Positions 1 through 5,796 of a DNA stretch of 6,433 nt are shown piece after piece. Location of the stretch: positions 1 to 6,433 of the forward strand of contig JAFCZY010000114.1 in the NCBI GenBank assembly GCA_019314105.1. The letters are read 5' to 3'. How positions within the stretch are numbered: the first letter of the stretch is position 1; each line of letters begins with the position of its first letter. The position numbers and the translations under genes are program-made. The notes under the pieces are model-generated. The model was not told the origin of the DNA and searched no databases. It saw nothing but the letters and a program-made list of their open reading frames with translations. This DNA comes from Deltaproteobacteria bacterium. GTDB lineage: Bacteria; Desulfobacterota; Desulfobacteria; Desulfobacterales; Desulfobacteraceae.

Positions 1-2
1 AA

Positions 3-1112
3 TGTATTGTTGAAAATATAACAGAGATCATGTCGGCCAAGGGATGTATTTATTGGATTTTAAACCACCAGAAAAAAATTATTACGACAAAAATCTCCCA
101 CGGTTTTGATTATAGAAGCCTGTCTGAAACCGATTATCAAACCCTGTTAACCATTTTCGACATGAAGAAACCTCATGTATTTATAGAGGATGCCAGAAAT
201 GATACAAGGATTCCTGATCTTGAACGTCTGGGAAAAAGGCGAGTCGGATCGGTGACAGGTCTTTTCTTTGATATCACAAAACCATATTCCGGCATTCTGG
301 CCGTCTATTTTTCACAATACAGGCCCCTGGATTCGCATGAATTTGAACTGGTATCCGCCTTGGGTGAACAAGGCGCGCTGGCACTTCAAAAAGCGATTGG
401 ATATGATGAAAAAATGATGGAGGTCTACCGGCAGATTGTTGAAGGGTTTGCTCTTGCCATCGAAGCAAAGGACCAGATCACCCATGGACATTCACAGCGG
501 GTGGCAACCTTATCAGAACTCACGGCCCGGAAAATGGAACTGGATGAACATGAGGTGAAAAATATCTATCACGCCGGTATTCTTCATGATATAGGAAAAA
601 TCGGTATGGAAGATACGGTGCTGGAACGCTTAGGAAACCTGTCACCTGATGAACTGTCTGCCGTCCATCAACACCCGGTATTAGGGGCAAAAATATTAAG
701 CCCGTTATCATTTTTCAACGAAATTGAACCCCTTGTAAGGCACCATCATGAACTGTATGACGGTACCGGATATCCTGATGGGAAAAAAGGGGGTGATATC
801 CCTTTGGGGGCAAGGATAATTACTGTGTGCGACGCCTTTGAAACCATGATAAGCGGCAGACCTCAACTCCCTAAAAAAAATCTGTCTTTTGCCATACAAA
901 CGCTGCAGGAAGGCGTGGGTATCCGGTTTGACCCCAAAATTGTCCAGGCATTCTTTGCCGTCATCCAGGAAAATCCGAATGTAGTGGATATAAAGGAATC
1001 AATGGAATCAATGGAATCAAGCCTGGCCCTTTTAAAAAAAGATATGGCTGAGCTGGCTGAACAAAACCTGTTTGAAAAAAAATTTTCCAATGGCTTCCCG
1101 GCAAATTTTTGA
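3..1112 (+). CDS. GAF + HD-GYP domain protein (probable cyclic-di-GMP phosphodiesterase), 5'-partial
   Basis: The reading frame is open to the left edge of the window, and the residues before the first Met (position 30) read VENITEI, which looks like the opening helix of a GAF domain. The true start therefore probably lies upstream. Counting from that Met, residues 1-120 are a GAF-like sensor domain and about 135-310 are a complete HD-GYP domain. Visible HD-GYP residues are H186-D187 (in HDIGKIG), H213 and H215, the HHExxDGxGYP signature at 239-249, D268 in VCDAF, R277-P278 and FDP at 300-302. All are in place, so an active metal-dependent phosphodiesterase hydrolysing c-di-GMP is likely. This is family knowledge, not shown here. 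No membrane segment is visible in the part present. The C-terminal tail (about 320-350) is charged and may be helical, and contains a short ESM repeat. The ligand of the GAF domain cannot be told. The gene converges on the SDR gene with a one-base gap and is probably unrelated to the apr genes. Confidence 0.9.
   Translation, partial: CIVENITEIMSAKGCIYWILNHQKKIITTKISHGFDYRSLSETDYQTLLTIFDMKKPHVFIEDARNDTRIPDLERLGKRRVGSVTGLFFDITKPYSGILAVYFSQYRPLDSHEFELVSALGEQGALALQKAIGYDEKMMEVYRQIVEGFALAIEAKDQITHGHSQRVATLSELTARKMELDEHEVKNIYHAGILHDIGKIGMEDTVLERLGNLSPDELSAVHQHPVLGAKILSPLSFFNEIEPLVRHHHELYDGTGYPDGKKGGDIPLGARIITVCDAFETMISGRPQLPKKNLSFAIQTLQEGVGIRFDPKIVQAFFAVIQENPNVVDIKESMESMESSLALLKKDMAELAEQNLFEKKFSNGFPANF
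995..1020 (+). repeat. 9-bp tandem repeat inside the HD-GYP gene
   Basis: The unit GGAATCAAT occurs twice in full and a third time lacking its last base. It is in frame and encodes ESMESMES just after the HD-GYP domain. Because the unit is a multiple of three, copy-number change would lengthen or shorten the tail without a frameshift. Confidence 0.75.
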
Positions 1113-1113
1113 T

Positions 1114-1932
1114 CTAAACGATTCCCTTGGGCATGGGCGGCACTTTTTCTCCGGCAAGCACATAGCCTCCGTCAAGCCTTAAAACACTTCCGGTCATATA
1201 GGAAGCGTCTTTAATAATATACAAACAGGCGTTAACCACATCTTCTATGGTTCCTGTTCGATTCAACAGGATGTGATCGATCAAAGACTGTTTTTCATCT
1301 TCTGTGAGGACTTGACTCCACCCCCGTGTATCTTTGGCGTGCCGGCTATCAAAAATACCCAGCATAATTTCATTCACCCGGATATGGGGTGCGCCCAGAC
1401 GGGCCCAGGTTTCCGTGAGACTTGAAATACCCCGATTGGCAGCGGCATATCCGTCATTAAAGACGAGTGCGGCAGGGCCTGATCGCCCGACAATACTTGC
1501 GATGGAAGATATATTGATAACCACAGCCTCCTTGGCTTTTTTCAGCAGGGGAAAGACAGAAGTAAACACCCACCGCTTGGCCTTAAGCGTGGTTTCAATT
1601 TCAAGATCCCATTGATCTTCACCATATTCACCATGAACCGTGGGCCAGCCGCCACGCTCAATATTATTAATCAGAATATCCAGATGGCCATATTTTTCTT
1701 CAATCCGCAAAGCAAGCTGCTCAATATCTTTAATATTGCGCAAATCAGCTGTAATAATCAGATGTTCGACTTGGGATGATGAAAAATCTTTTTCCATACA
1801 ATCAAACGCATCTTCCCAATCATGACGGGTTAAGACAAGCTTTGCACCTTCTTTGGCAAGTGCCAGGCCAATCCCTTTCCCTATCCCTTTCACTGCCCCC
1901 AGTACCAAGGCTGTTTTCCCTTTAATCTGCAT
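1114..1932 (-). CDS. Divergent short-chain dehydrogenase/reductase (SDR) family protein
   Basis: The product is 272 aa, of classical SDR size, with a Rossmann fold running its whole length. Numbered from the ATG at 1932, the glycine-rich dinucleotide loop is LGAVKGIG at 11-18 (the usual leading Thr is Leu), the adenine-side Asp is D63 in ADL, NNI at 89-91 stands for the NNAG motif, the active-site serine is S142 or S143 in NISS, and DGG at 254-256 is the usual C-terminal turn. The catalytic tyrosine is Y162, but the YxxxK lysine is Asn (N166, followed by R167), and the position where the tetrad Asn is expected appears to be T115. Cofactor binding is likely; ordinary oxidoreductase activity is doubtful and the substrate is unknown. 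A GTG at 1941 that overlaps the upstream stop is an alternative start (275 aa). The ATG is preferred because the GGAG at 1943-1946 sits ten bases from it but only one base from the GTG. It is probably co-transcribed with, and perhaps translationally coupled to, the upstream cysteine-cluster gene. Confidence 0.85.
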   Translation of the reverse strand: MQIKGKTALVLGAVKGIGKGIGLALAKEGAKLVLTRHDWEDAFDCMEKDFSSSQVEHLIITADLRNIKDIEQLALRIEEKYGHLDILINNIERGGWPTVHGEYGEDQWDLEIETTLKAKRWVFTSVFPLLKKAKEAVVINISSIASIVGRSGPAALVFNDGYAAANRGISSLTETWARLGAPHIRVNEIMLGIFDSRHAKDTRGWSQVLTEDEKQSLIDHILLNRTGTIEDVVNACLYIIKDASYMTGSVLRLDGGYVLAGEKVPPMPKGIV

Positions 1933-1937
1933 GGGAT

Positions 1938-2681
1938 TCACTCTCCAAATGTGGCTTTTATGCCAAACAACATAAATTTTACCCAGTCAATACCAAAATT
2001 CAACAATGCTTCATCATCTGTTTTGATTTTCTTTAAGAGATTTTCCGAAAGGTGAAATCCCTTTAAGAAATCTTTTTCAATAATCTGACTACGGAACTCA
2101 TCCAGATCATATAAGGCCAGGTAAAACTTATCAGATTGCGCCCCTTCAAGCTTGCCGGGCAGAATCTGGTTTTTAAGGCTGATCAATTCCATGAGTCGGT
2201 CATTTCCTTTGTTATGCCTGTCCACATCCTGACCCTTCAGCCATTCTTTTACCGTCTGCCCGGTCTTTTTGCCGAACCCTTTACAATGCGGTTCTTCAAT
2301 CAGGGCAAAATATTGGGTAATTTCCCCTGTTTCCCTTGATCTTGCAATGGCACGGGCCAGAGGATACATCCGGCAGGAACCGGGCCTGTCCTCATAAACG
2401 GAACATCCTCTGGAAGTGACAAAGGGACACTCATATCCCCTATCCGGGTTGGGCTTAAATTCAATAACCGGCAAACCGGAGCCAGGCCCGTAATGCAGAG
2501 AAGTATAGGTCTTTAAAAAAATCTGTGAGGATATTCCAAGATTATTTTTCAATCGCAGAACATCATAGGGCGTCAGTGCCTGATTCAGGTCCCGGCAACA
2601 ATCATTAAAACATTCATTTTGAGAATTGCAGTTAAAATTCATCAAATTTTCAAGCCTGATTGGTATCATGTCTTCTGTCAT
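1938..2681 (-). CDS. YkgJ-like CxxCxxCC family (putative zinc- or iron-chelating) protein
   Basis: The product is 247 aa. The N-terminal half carries eight cysteines in the arrangement of the YkgJ/CxxCxxCC family: C18, C24 and the pair C28-C29 in the first cluster, then C85, C93 and C103 in ECPF-GC-Y-DRPGSCRMYP, and C133 in PHCKGFG. The segment TPYDVLRLKNNLGIS (37-51) and the Arg-Pro-x-x-Cys-Arg-x-(Tyr/Phe)-Pro stretch are typical of this family. It is thought to bind a metal or Fe-S centre, but its biochemical role is not established. The C-terminal half (about 150-247) is rich in charged helices and has no motif I recognise. There is no signal peptide or membrane segment, so it is probably cytoplasmic. 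The ATG at 2681 is preceded by AAGGG with six bases of spacing. It is the first gene of a minus-strand pair with the SDR gene and is divergent from aprB. Confidence 0.85.
   Translation of the reverse strand: MTEDMIPIRLENLMNFNCNSQNECFNDCCRDLNQALTPYDVLRLKNNLGISSQIFLKTYTSLHYGPGSGLPVIEFKPNPDRGYECPFVTSRGCSVYEDRPGSCRMYPLARAIARSRETGEITQYFALIEEPHCKGFGKKTGQTVKEWLKGQDVDRHNKGNDRLMELISLKNQILPGKLEGAQSDKFYLALYDLDEFRSQIIEKDFLKGFHLSENLLKKIKTDDEALLNFGIDWVKFMLFGIKATFGE
1943..1946 (-). promoter_or_regulatory. Ribosome binding site that decides the SDR start
   Basis: GGAG on the minus strand lies inside the end of the upstream gene. It leaves ten bases to the ATG at 1930-1932 and a single base to the GTG at 1939-1941, so it fits the ATG better. 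The GTG shares four bases (GTGA) with the upstream TGA stop, so start by ribosome re-initiation cannot be ruled out. Confidence 0.5.
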
Positions 2682-2820
2682 TTATTTCCCTTTTTATCCA
2701 TTCAAACATTCATTTTTATATGGCAATAGATTATCAGTAATTTTTTTATATTTCCAGTCTCTTTTTGTTTTAAGATGAATGCTATATATTGTATTTTATT
2801 CCATTAAAATTTCATACATA

Positions 2821-2859
2821 TTGTTATTTAATCGGACAAAAAAAACGATTAAATAACAA
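2821..2859. repeat. Perfect 14-bp inverted repeat upstream of the apr promoter
   Basis: The left arm TTGTTATTTAATCG (2821-2834) and right arm (2846-2859) are exact reverse complements, separated by 11 bases that are mostly A. The centre lies about 45 bases upstream of the proposed -35 box, a position used by many activators. It is a poor terminator: the stem is AT-rich, the nearest T run begins eight bases beyond the stem, and no gene on either strand would end there. A regulator-binding operator is the favoured reading, and the regulator is unknown. Confidence 0.65.
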
Positions 2860-2882
2860 GGCCAATCTTTTTTGAAAAATTC

Positions 2883-2912
2883 TTGACAAAAAGAGTTAGA
2901 GAGTGCTATTTC
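2883..2912 (+). promoter_or_regulatory. Probable sigma70-type promoter of aprBA
   Basis: A perfect -35 box TTGACA (2883-2888) is followed 18 bases later by TATTTC (2907-2912). This is a weak -10, but it is preceded by TG one base away (2904-2905), as in an extended -10. A start near 2919 would give an aprB leader of about 145 bases. No other TTGACA with a matching -10 is visible between here and the gene. Confidence 0.5.
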
Positions 2913-2964
2913 GATAACATTTATGTAGCGCTTGGATTGATATTAAAACTGACTTAAGAATTAC

Positions 2965-2992
2965 CAGGCTGAACAGTAACGGTTACAGCCTG
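2965..2992 (+). promoter_or_regulatory. First hairpin in the aprB leader (possible attenuator)
   Basis: CAGGCTG (2965-2971) pairs exactly with CAGCCTG (2986-2992) around a 14-base loop that itself contains GTAACGGTTAC, a near-perfect small palindrome overlapping the right arm. The stem is followed at once by TTTTGTT, so a weak intrinsic terminator or pause site is possible. The stem is short, and strong termination before such a highly expressed operon would need relief. Confidence 0.4.
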
Positions 2993-3014
2993 TTTTGTTG
3001 GAATAAAAATAGTA

Positions 3015-3031
3015 GCACAACGGTATTGTGC
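3015..3031 (+). promoter_or_regulatory. Second hairpin in the aprB leader
   Basis: GCACAA (3015-3020) pairs exactly with TTGTGC (3026-3031) around the five-base loop CGGTA. It lies 21 bases before the Shine-Dalgarno. No T run follows, so it is not a terminator. It could stabilise the mRNA, shape ribosome access, or be a DNA operator. Confidence 0.4.
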
Positions 3032-3065
3032 AATTTGATTAACTTAACTTATGGAGGTATTTTAA

Positions 3066-3503
3066 ATGCCATCTTTTGTAATTGCAGAAAAATGTGACGG
3101 TTGCAAGGGCGGGGACAAAACAGCATGTATGTATATTTGTCCCAATGACTTGATGGTTCTTGAACCTAATGAAATGAAAGCATACAACCAGGAACCGGAT
3201 GCCTGCTGGGAATGCTTTTCTTGCGTTAAAATCTGCCCATCACAGGCCATTGAAGTCAGGGGATATTCTGACTTTGTTCCCATGGGAAGTTCGGTTGTTC
3301 CCATGTTGGGTACTGAGGACATTATGTGGACATGTAAGTTCAGAAACGGTGTTGTCAAACGCTTTAAGTTCCCCATCAGAACAACTCCTGAAGGCGAGGC
3401 GAATGCATATCTTGACCTTAAAGGTAAAGACCTTGACAGTGCCCTTCTTTCCACGGAAGAAGCTGACGGCTATGTATTCCCGGTTCCCACGGAACTTGTA
3501 TAG
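3066..3503 (+). CDS. aprB: Adenylylsulfate (APS) reductase, beta subunit
   Basis: This is the 145-aa iron-sulfur subunit of dissimilatory APS reductase, the usual length for the family. It relays electrons through two [4Fe-4S] clusters to the FAD in AprA, where APS is reduced to AMP and sulfite in the cytoplasm. The eight cluster cysteines are all present: C10, C13, C21 and C25 in EKCDGCKGGDKTACMYICP, and C47, C50, C53 and C57 in CWECFSCVKICP. The long Cys13-Cys21 gap with GGDKTA is characteristic of AprB and separates it from ordinary ferredoxins. W48 lies inside the second cluster motif, as in known AprB proteins. The tail (about 70-145) lacks cluster motifs and corresponds to the extension that wraps around AprA. 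The start is secure: GGAGGT (3053-3058) lies seven bases before the ATG, and MPSFV is the normal family N-terminus. aprA follows after 56 bases. Confidence 0.97.
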   Translation: MPSFVIAEKCDGCKGGDKTACMYICPNDLMVLEPNEMKAYNQEPDACWECFSCVKICPSQAIEVRGYSDFVPMGSSVVPMLGTEDIMWTCKFRNGVVKRFKFPIRTTPEGEANAYLDLKGKDLDSALLSTEEADGYVFPVPTELV

Positions 3504-3559
3504 TCTATTACTGTCATCCATGTAATTTGATACTTTATTTATAATTTTGGAGGTATATA

Positions 3560-5518
3560 ATGGCATTACCTAACAAACCTGTTGGAGAACTTAAAGCAGT
3601 AAGAGACCCAGAGGTTGATAAAAGAGACGTTGATGTTCTGATCGTTGGTGGCGGTATGGCTGCCTGTGGAACAGCATTTGAAATTAAAAAATGGGCAAGT
3701 GACGACACAAAAATTCTTCTTTGTGACAAAGCTGCCATGGAAAGATCAGGGGCTGTAGCCCAGGGTCTTTCTGCTATCAATACTTATATTGGCGAAAACA
3801 AAATCGAAGATTATGTCCGTATGGTCAGAAACGACCTGATGGGTATCGTTCGTGAAGACCTTATCTTCGACCTTGGACGTCATGTTGATGATTCTGTCCA
3901 TCTGTTTGAAGAGTGGGGACTTCCCATGTGGAAAAAAAGTGAAGAGGGAAAAACCCTTGACGGCAAAAAAGGCCAGAAAATGGGAACCCTCAAGGGCGGC
4001 GCTAATCCCGTTCGTACCGGTAAATGGCAGATCATGATCAATGGTGAATCTTACAAGAGAATCGTTGCCGAAGCCGGCAAACTGGCTCTTGGTGAGGACA
4101 ATATCCTTGAAAGATGTTTTATTGTTGAATTGCTGAACGACAAAGATGATCCTAAAAAAATTGCCGGAGCAGTTGGTTTCGATTTAAGAGAAAACAAAGT
4201 TTATATCATCAACGCAAAAGTTATCATGGTAGCCTGTGGTGGCGCGGTTAATATTTATCAGCCCCGTTCCGTTGGTGAAGGAAAAGGCCGTTGCTGGTAT
4301 CCGGTATGGAATGCAGGTTCCACTTATACAATGGCTGTTAGAGCAGGTGCTGAACTTTCCATGATGGAAAACCGTTTCACCCCGGCTCGTTTTAAAGATG
4401 GTTATGGCCCTGTTGGTGCATGGTTCCTTCTTTTTAAAGCTCAGACTTTGAATGGTCTTGGTGAAGCATTTGCTGCTTCTGACGAAGCAAAAGCAGAGCT
4501 TGAAAAATATGCGCCTTATGGAACAGCTGCGGTTACACCGACTTGCCTGAGAAACCATCTCATGATGAAAGAGTACAAAGAAGGCCGCGGTCCCATCATC
4601 ATGAAAACAACGGATGCCCTTGCAAAACTGGGTGAAACCATGAGCAAAAAAGAACTCAAACACCTTGAGTCTGAAGCCTGGGAAGATTTCCTTGACATGA
4701 CTTGCGGCCAAGCCAATCTCTGGTGTGCAACCAATACTGAACCTGAGAAAAAAGACTCAGAAGTCATGCCGACGGAACCGTATCTTTTGGGTTCTCATTC
4801 AGGCTGCTGCGGCATCTGGTGTTCAGGTCCGGAAGAAGACTGGGTCCCTGCTGACTACAAATGGGGATATAACAGAATGACCACTATTAAGGGTCTGTTC
4901 ACAGCTGGCGATGGTGTAGGTTGTTCCGGTCATAAATTCTCCTCCGGTTCCCATGCTGAAGGTCGTATTGTGGCTAAATCAATGATTAAATACTTAAAAG
5001 ACAACCCAGGTGCAAACAGCTTCAAAGAAACTGACGAAGAACTGGTTGATATGGTTTACAAACCCGTCAGAACTTATCTTGACAATTGTGACTATTCAAC
5101 AGATGAAACAGTTAACCCGCATTACTGCAAACCTGCCGGCATGGCCATGCGTCTGATGAAAATGACCAATGAGTATGGTGGGGGAACAGCGACGTATTAC
5201 ATGACATCTGGCAAATCTCTTGAAATCCTCATGGAGCTGTTCGAATATTTCCGTGAAGACCTTGAAAAGATCGCTGCCGGTGACTTGCATGAACTTTTGA
5301 GAGCATGGGAAATCAACCATCGTCTCTACACCGTTCAGGCGCATACCCGTCATATCCAGTTCCGTGAAGAATCAAGATACCCTGGTTTCTATTACAGAGG
5401 TGACTTCATGGGTCAGAATGATGATGAATGGTTCTGCTTTACAAACTCAACTTATAACAAAGAAACAAATGAGTGGAGTTTGAAAAAAGTTCCTTATATT
5501 AAGATTATTTCCGATTAG
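3560..5518 (+). CDS. aprA: Adenylylsulfate (APS) reductase, alpha subunit
   Basis: This is the 652-aa FAD-containing catalytic subunit, full length for the family. It forms a soluble cytoplasmic heterodimer with AprB and reduces APS to sulfite and AMP using electrons supplied through QmoABC. The FAD-binding fold begins at about residue 24 (DVLIVGGGMAACG, glycines 30-32 and 37) and is completed by FTAGDGVGCSGHKFSSGSHAEGR at about 447-469. Likely active-site residues include N74 in SAINTYIG, arginines R272 and R277 in ENRFTPARFKDGYGP, and H413 in GSHSGCCGIW, by analogy with the Archaeoglobus enzyme; this mapping was made by eye, without an alignment. The C-terminal helical region (about 490-652) includes the conserved HTRHIQFREESRYPGFYYRGD stretch (595-615). 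GGAGGT (3549-3554), five bases before the ATG, fixes the start. It shares the aprB transcript and is followed by a strong terminator. Nothing looks truncated or unusual. Confidence 0.98.
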   Translation: MALPNKPVGELKAVRDPEVDKRDVDVLIVGGGMAACGTAFEIKKWASDDTKILLCDKAAMERSGAVAQGLSAINTYIGENKIEDYVRMVRNDLMGIVREDLIFDLGRHVDDSVHLFEEWGLPMWKKSEEGKTLDGKKGQKMGTLKGGANPVRTGKWQIMINGESYKRIVAEAGKLALGEDNILERCFIVELLNDKDDPKKIAGAVGFDLRENKVYIINAKVIMVACGGAVNIYQPRSVGEGKGRCWYPVWNAGSTYTMAVRAGAELSMMENRFTPARFKDGYGPVGAWFLLFKAQTLNGLGEAFAASDEAKAELEKYAPYGTAAVTPTCLRNHLMMKEYKEGRGPIIMKTTDALAKLGETMSKKELKHLESEAWEDFLDMTCGQANLWCATNTEPEKKDSEVMPTEPYLLGSHSGCCGIWCSGPEEDWVPADYKWGYNRMTTIKGLFTAGDGVGCSGHKFSSGSHAEGRIVAKSMIKYLKDNPGANSFKETDEELVDMVYKPVRTYLDNCDYSTDETVNPHYCKPAGMAMRLMKMTNEYGGGTATYYMTSGKSLEILMELFEYFREDLEKIAAGDLHELLRAWEINHRLYTVQAHTRHIQFREESRYPGFYYRGDFMGQNDDEWFCFTNSTYNKETNEWSLKKVPYIKIISD

Positions 5519-5556
5519 TGTTAAAGATAAATCTTAACATACGGTCTTAGAACAAT

Positions 5557-5598
5557 AACCTCCAGGTGCTGGCTCGCTATAGTACCTGGAGGTTTTTT
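5557..5598 (+). terminator. Strong intrinsic terminator after aprA
   Basis: AACCTCCAGGT (5557-5567) pairs exactly with ACCTGGAGGTT (5584-5594). The stem can extend four more pairs inward with two G-T wobbles, leaving an eight-base loop. The right arm runs straight into six T residues (5593-5598). It lies 38 bases after the aprA stop and should end most aprBA transcripts before qmoA. Confidence 0.92.
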
Positions 5599-5622
5599 AA
5601 GATTATGAAGGTTTGGTTTTCT

Positions 5623-5691
5623 TCCTGTCTCCTCTTTTGTAAGTGACAAAACTTGAATTTTATTTTTGCATTTACAAAACAGGAGAGAGGA
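5623..5691. repeat. Long imperfect inverted repeat between aprA and qmoA
   Basis: The left arm (5623-5645) and right arm (5669-5691) are 23 bases each and match as reverse complements at 20 positions. As RNA, one mismatch becomes a G-U pair, leaving one G-G and one C-C mismatch. The loop is 23 bases and AT-rich. The left arm is pyrimidine-rich and the right arm purine-rich. Neither side has an adjacent T run, so it is not a second ordinary terminator. Confidence 0.75.
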
Positions 5692-5747
5692 TACCAAAAA
5701 CAACTTTTAAAACCTTAAAATAAAAATAATTAAGATTTTGGTATAAA

Positions 5748-5753
5748 TATAAT
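5748..5753 (+). promoter_or_regulatory. Possible -10 box of a qmoA promoter
   Basis: An exact TATAAT sits 43 bases before the qmoA start in a very AT-rich tract (about 5700-5760). No good TTGACA-like box lies 16-18 bases upstream, and such a match is easy to get by chance in this composition, so the call is weak. The case for it rests mostly on the strong terminator upstream. Confidence 0.3.
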
Positions 5754-5796
5754 AATTTACCCAAAAGAATATAACCTAAATGCACGGAGGGACAGC

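Larger units (their letters stand above)
2682..3065. promoter_or_regulatory. Divergent spacer between the YkgJ-like gene and aprB
   Basis: This 384-base stretch has no convincing reading frame. The part nearest the YkgJ-like gene (about 2690-2820) is very AT-rich and must hold that gene's promoter. On the minus strand there is a TATAAA about 30 bases upstream of the start, but no good -35 at the right distance, so I do not call one. The other half holds a 14-bp inverted repeat, the likely apr promoter and a leader of about 145 bases with two hairpins, each listed separately. Confidence 0.7.

Noticed and set aside
30..32. ATG at 30 as the true start of the HD-GYP gene
   Set aside because: The frame stays open to the window edge, the upstream residues fit the beginning of a GAF domain, and no Shine-Dalgarno is visible at the right distance.
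2821..2859. Standard Rex operator
   Set aside because: The TTGTTA and TAACAA ends are present but are separated by far more than the short gap of a Rex site.
2821..2873. Inverted repeat plus the T run at 2868-2873 as an intrinsic terminator
   Set aside because: The stem is AT-rich, the T run starts eight bases beyond it, and there is no plus-strand gene upstream to end.
3062..3566. Open frames antisense to aprB and in its other plus frame
   Set aside because: They lie over a gene with unmistakable AprB motifs, lack motifs of their own, and are expected by chance.
4184..4767. Overlapping minus-strand frames of 175 and 83 codons inside aprA
   Set aside because: They are shadows of the conserved aprA coding sequence with no domain signature.
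5521..5703. 60-codon minus-strand reading frame after aprA
   Set aside because: It runs across the terminator and the long hairpin, has no recognisable motif, and its composition follows the inverted repeats. It is not supported as a gene.
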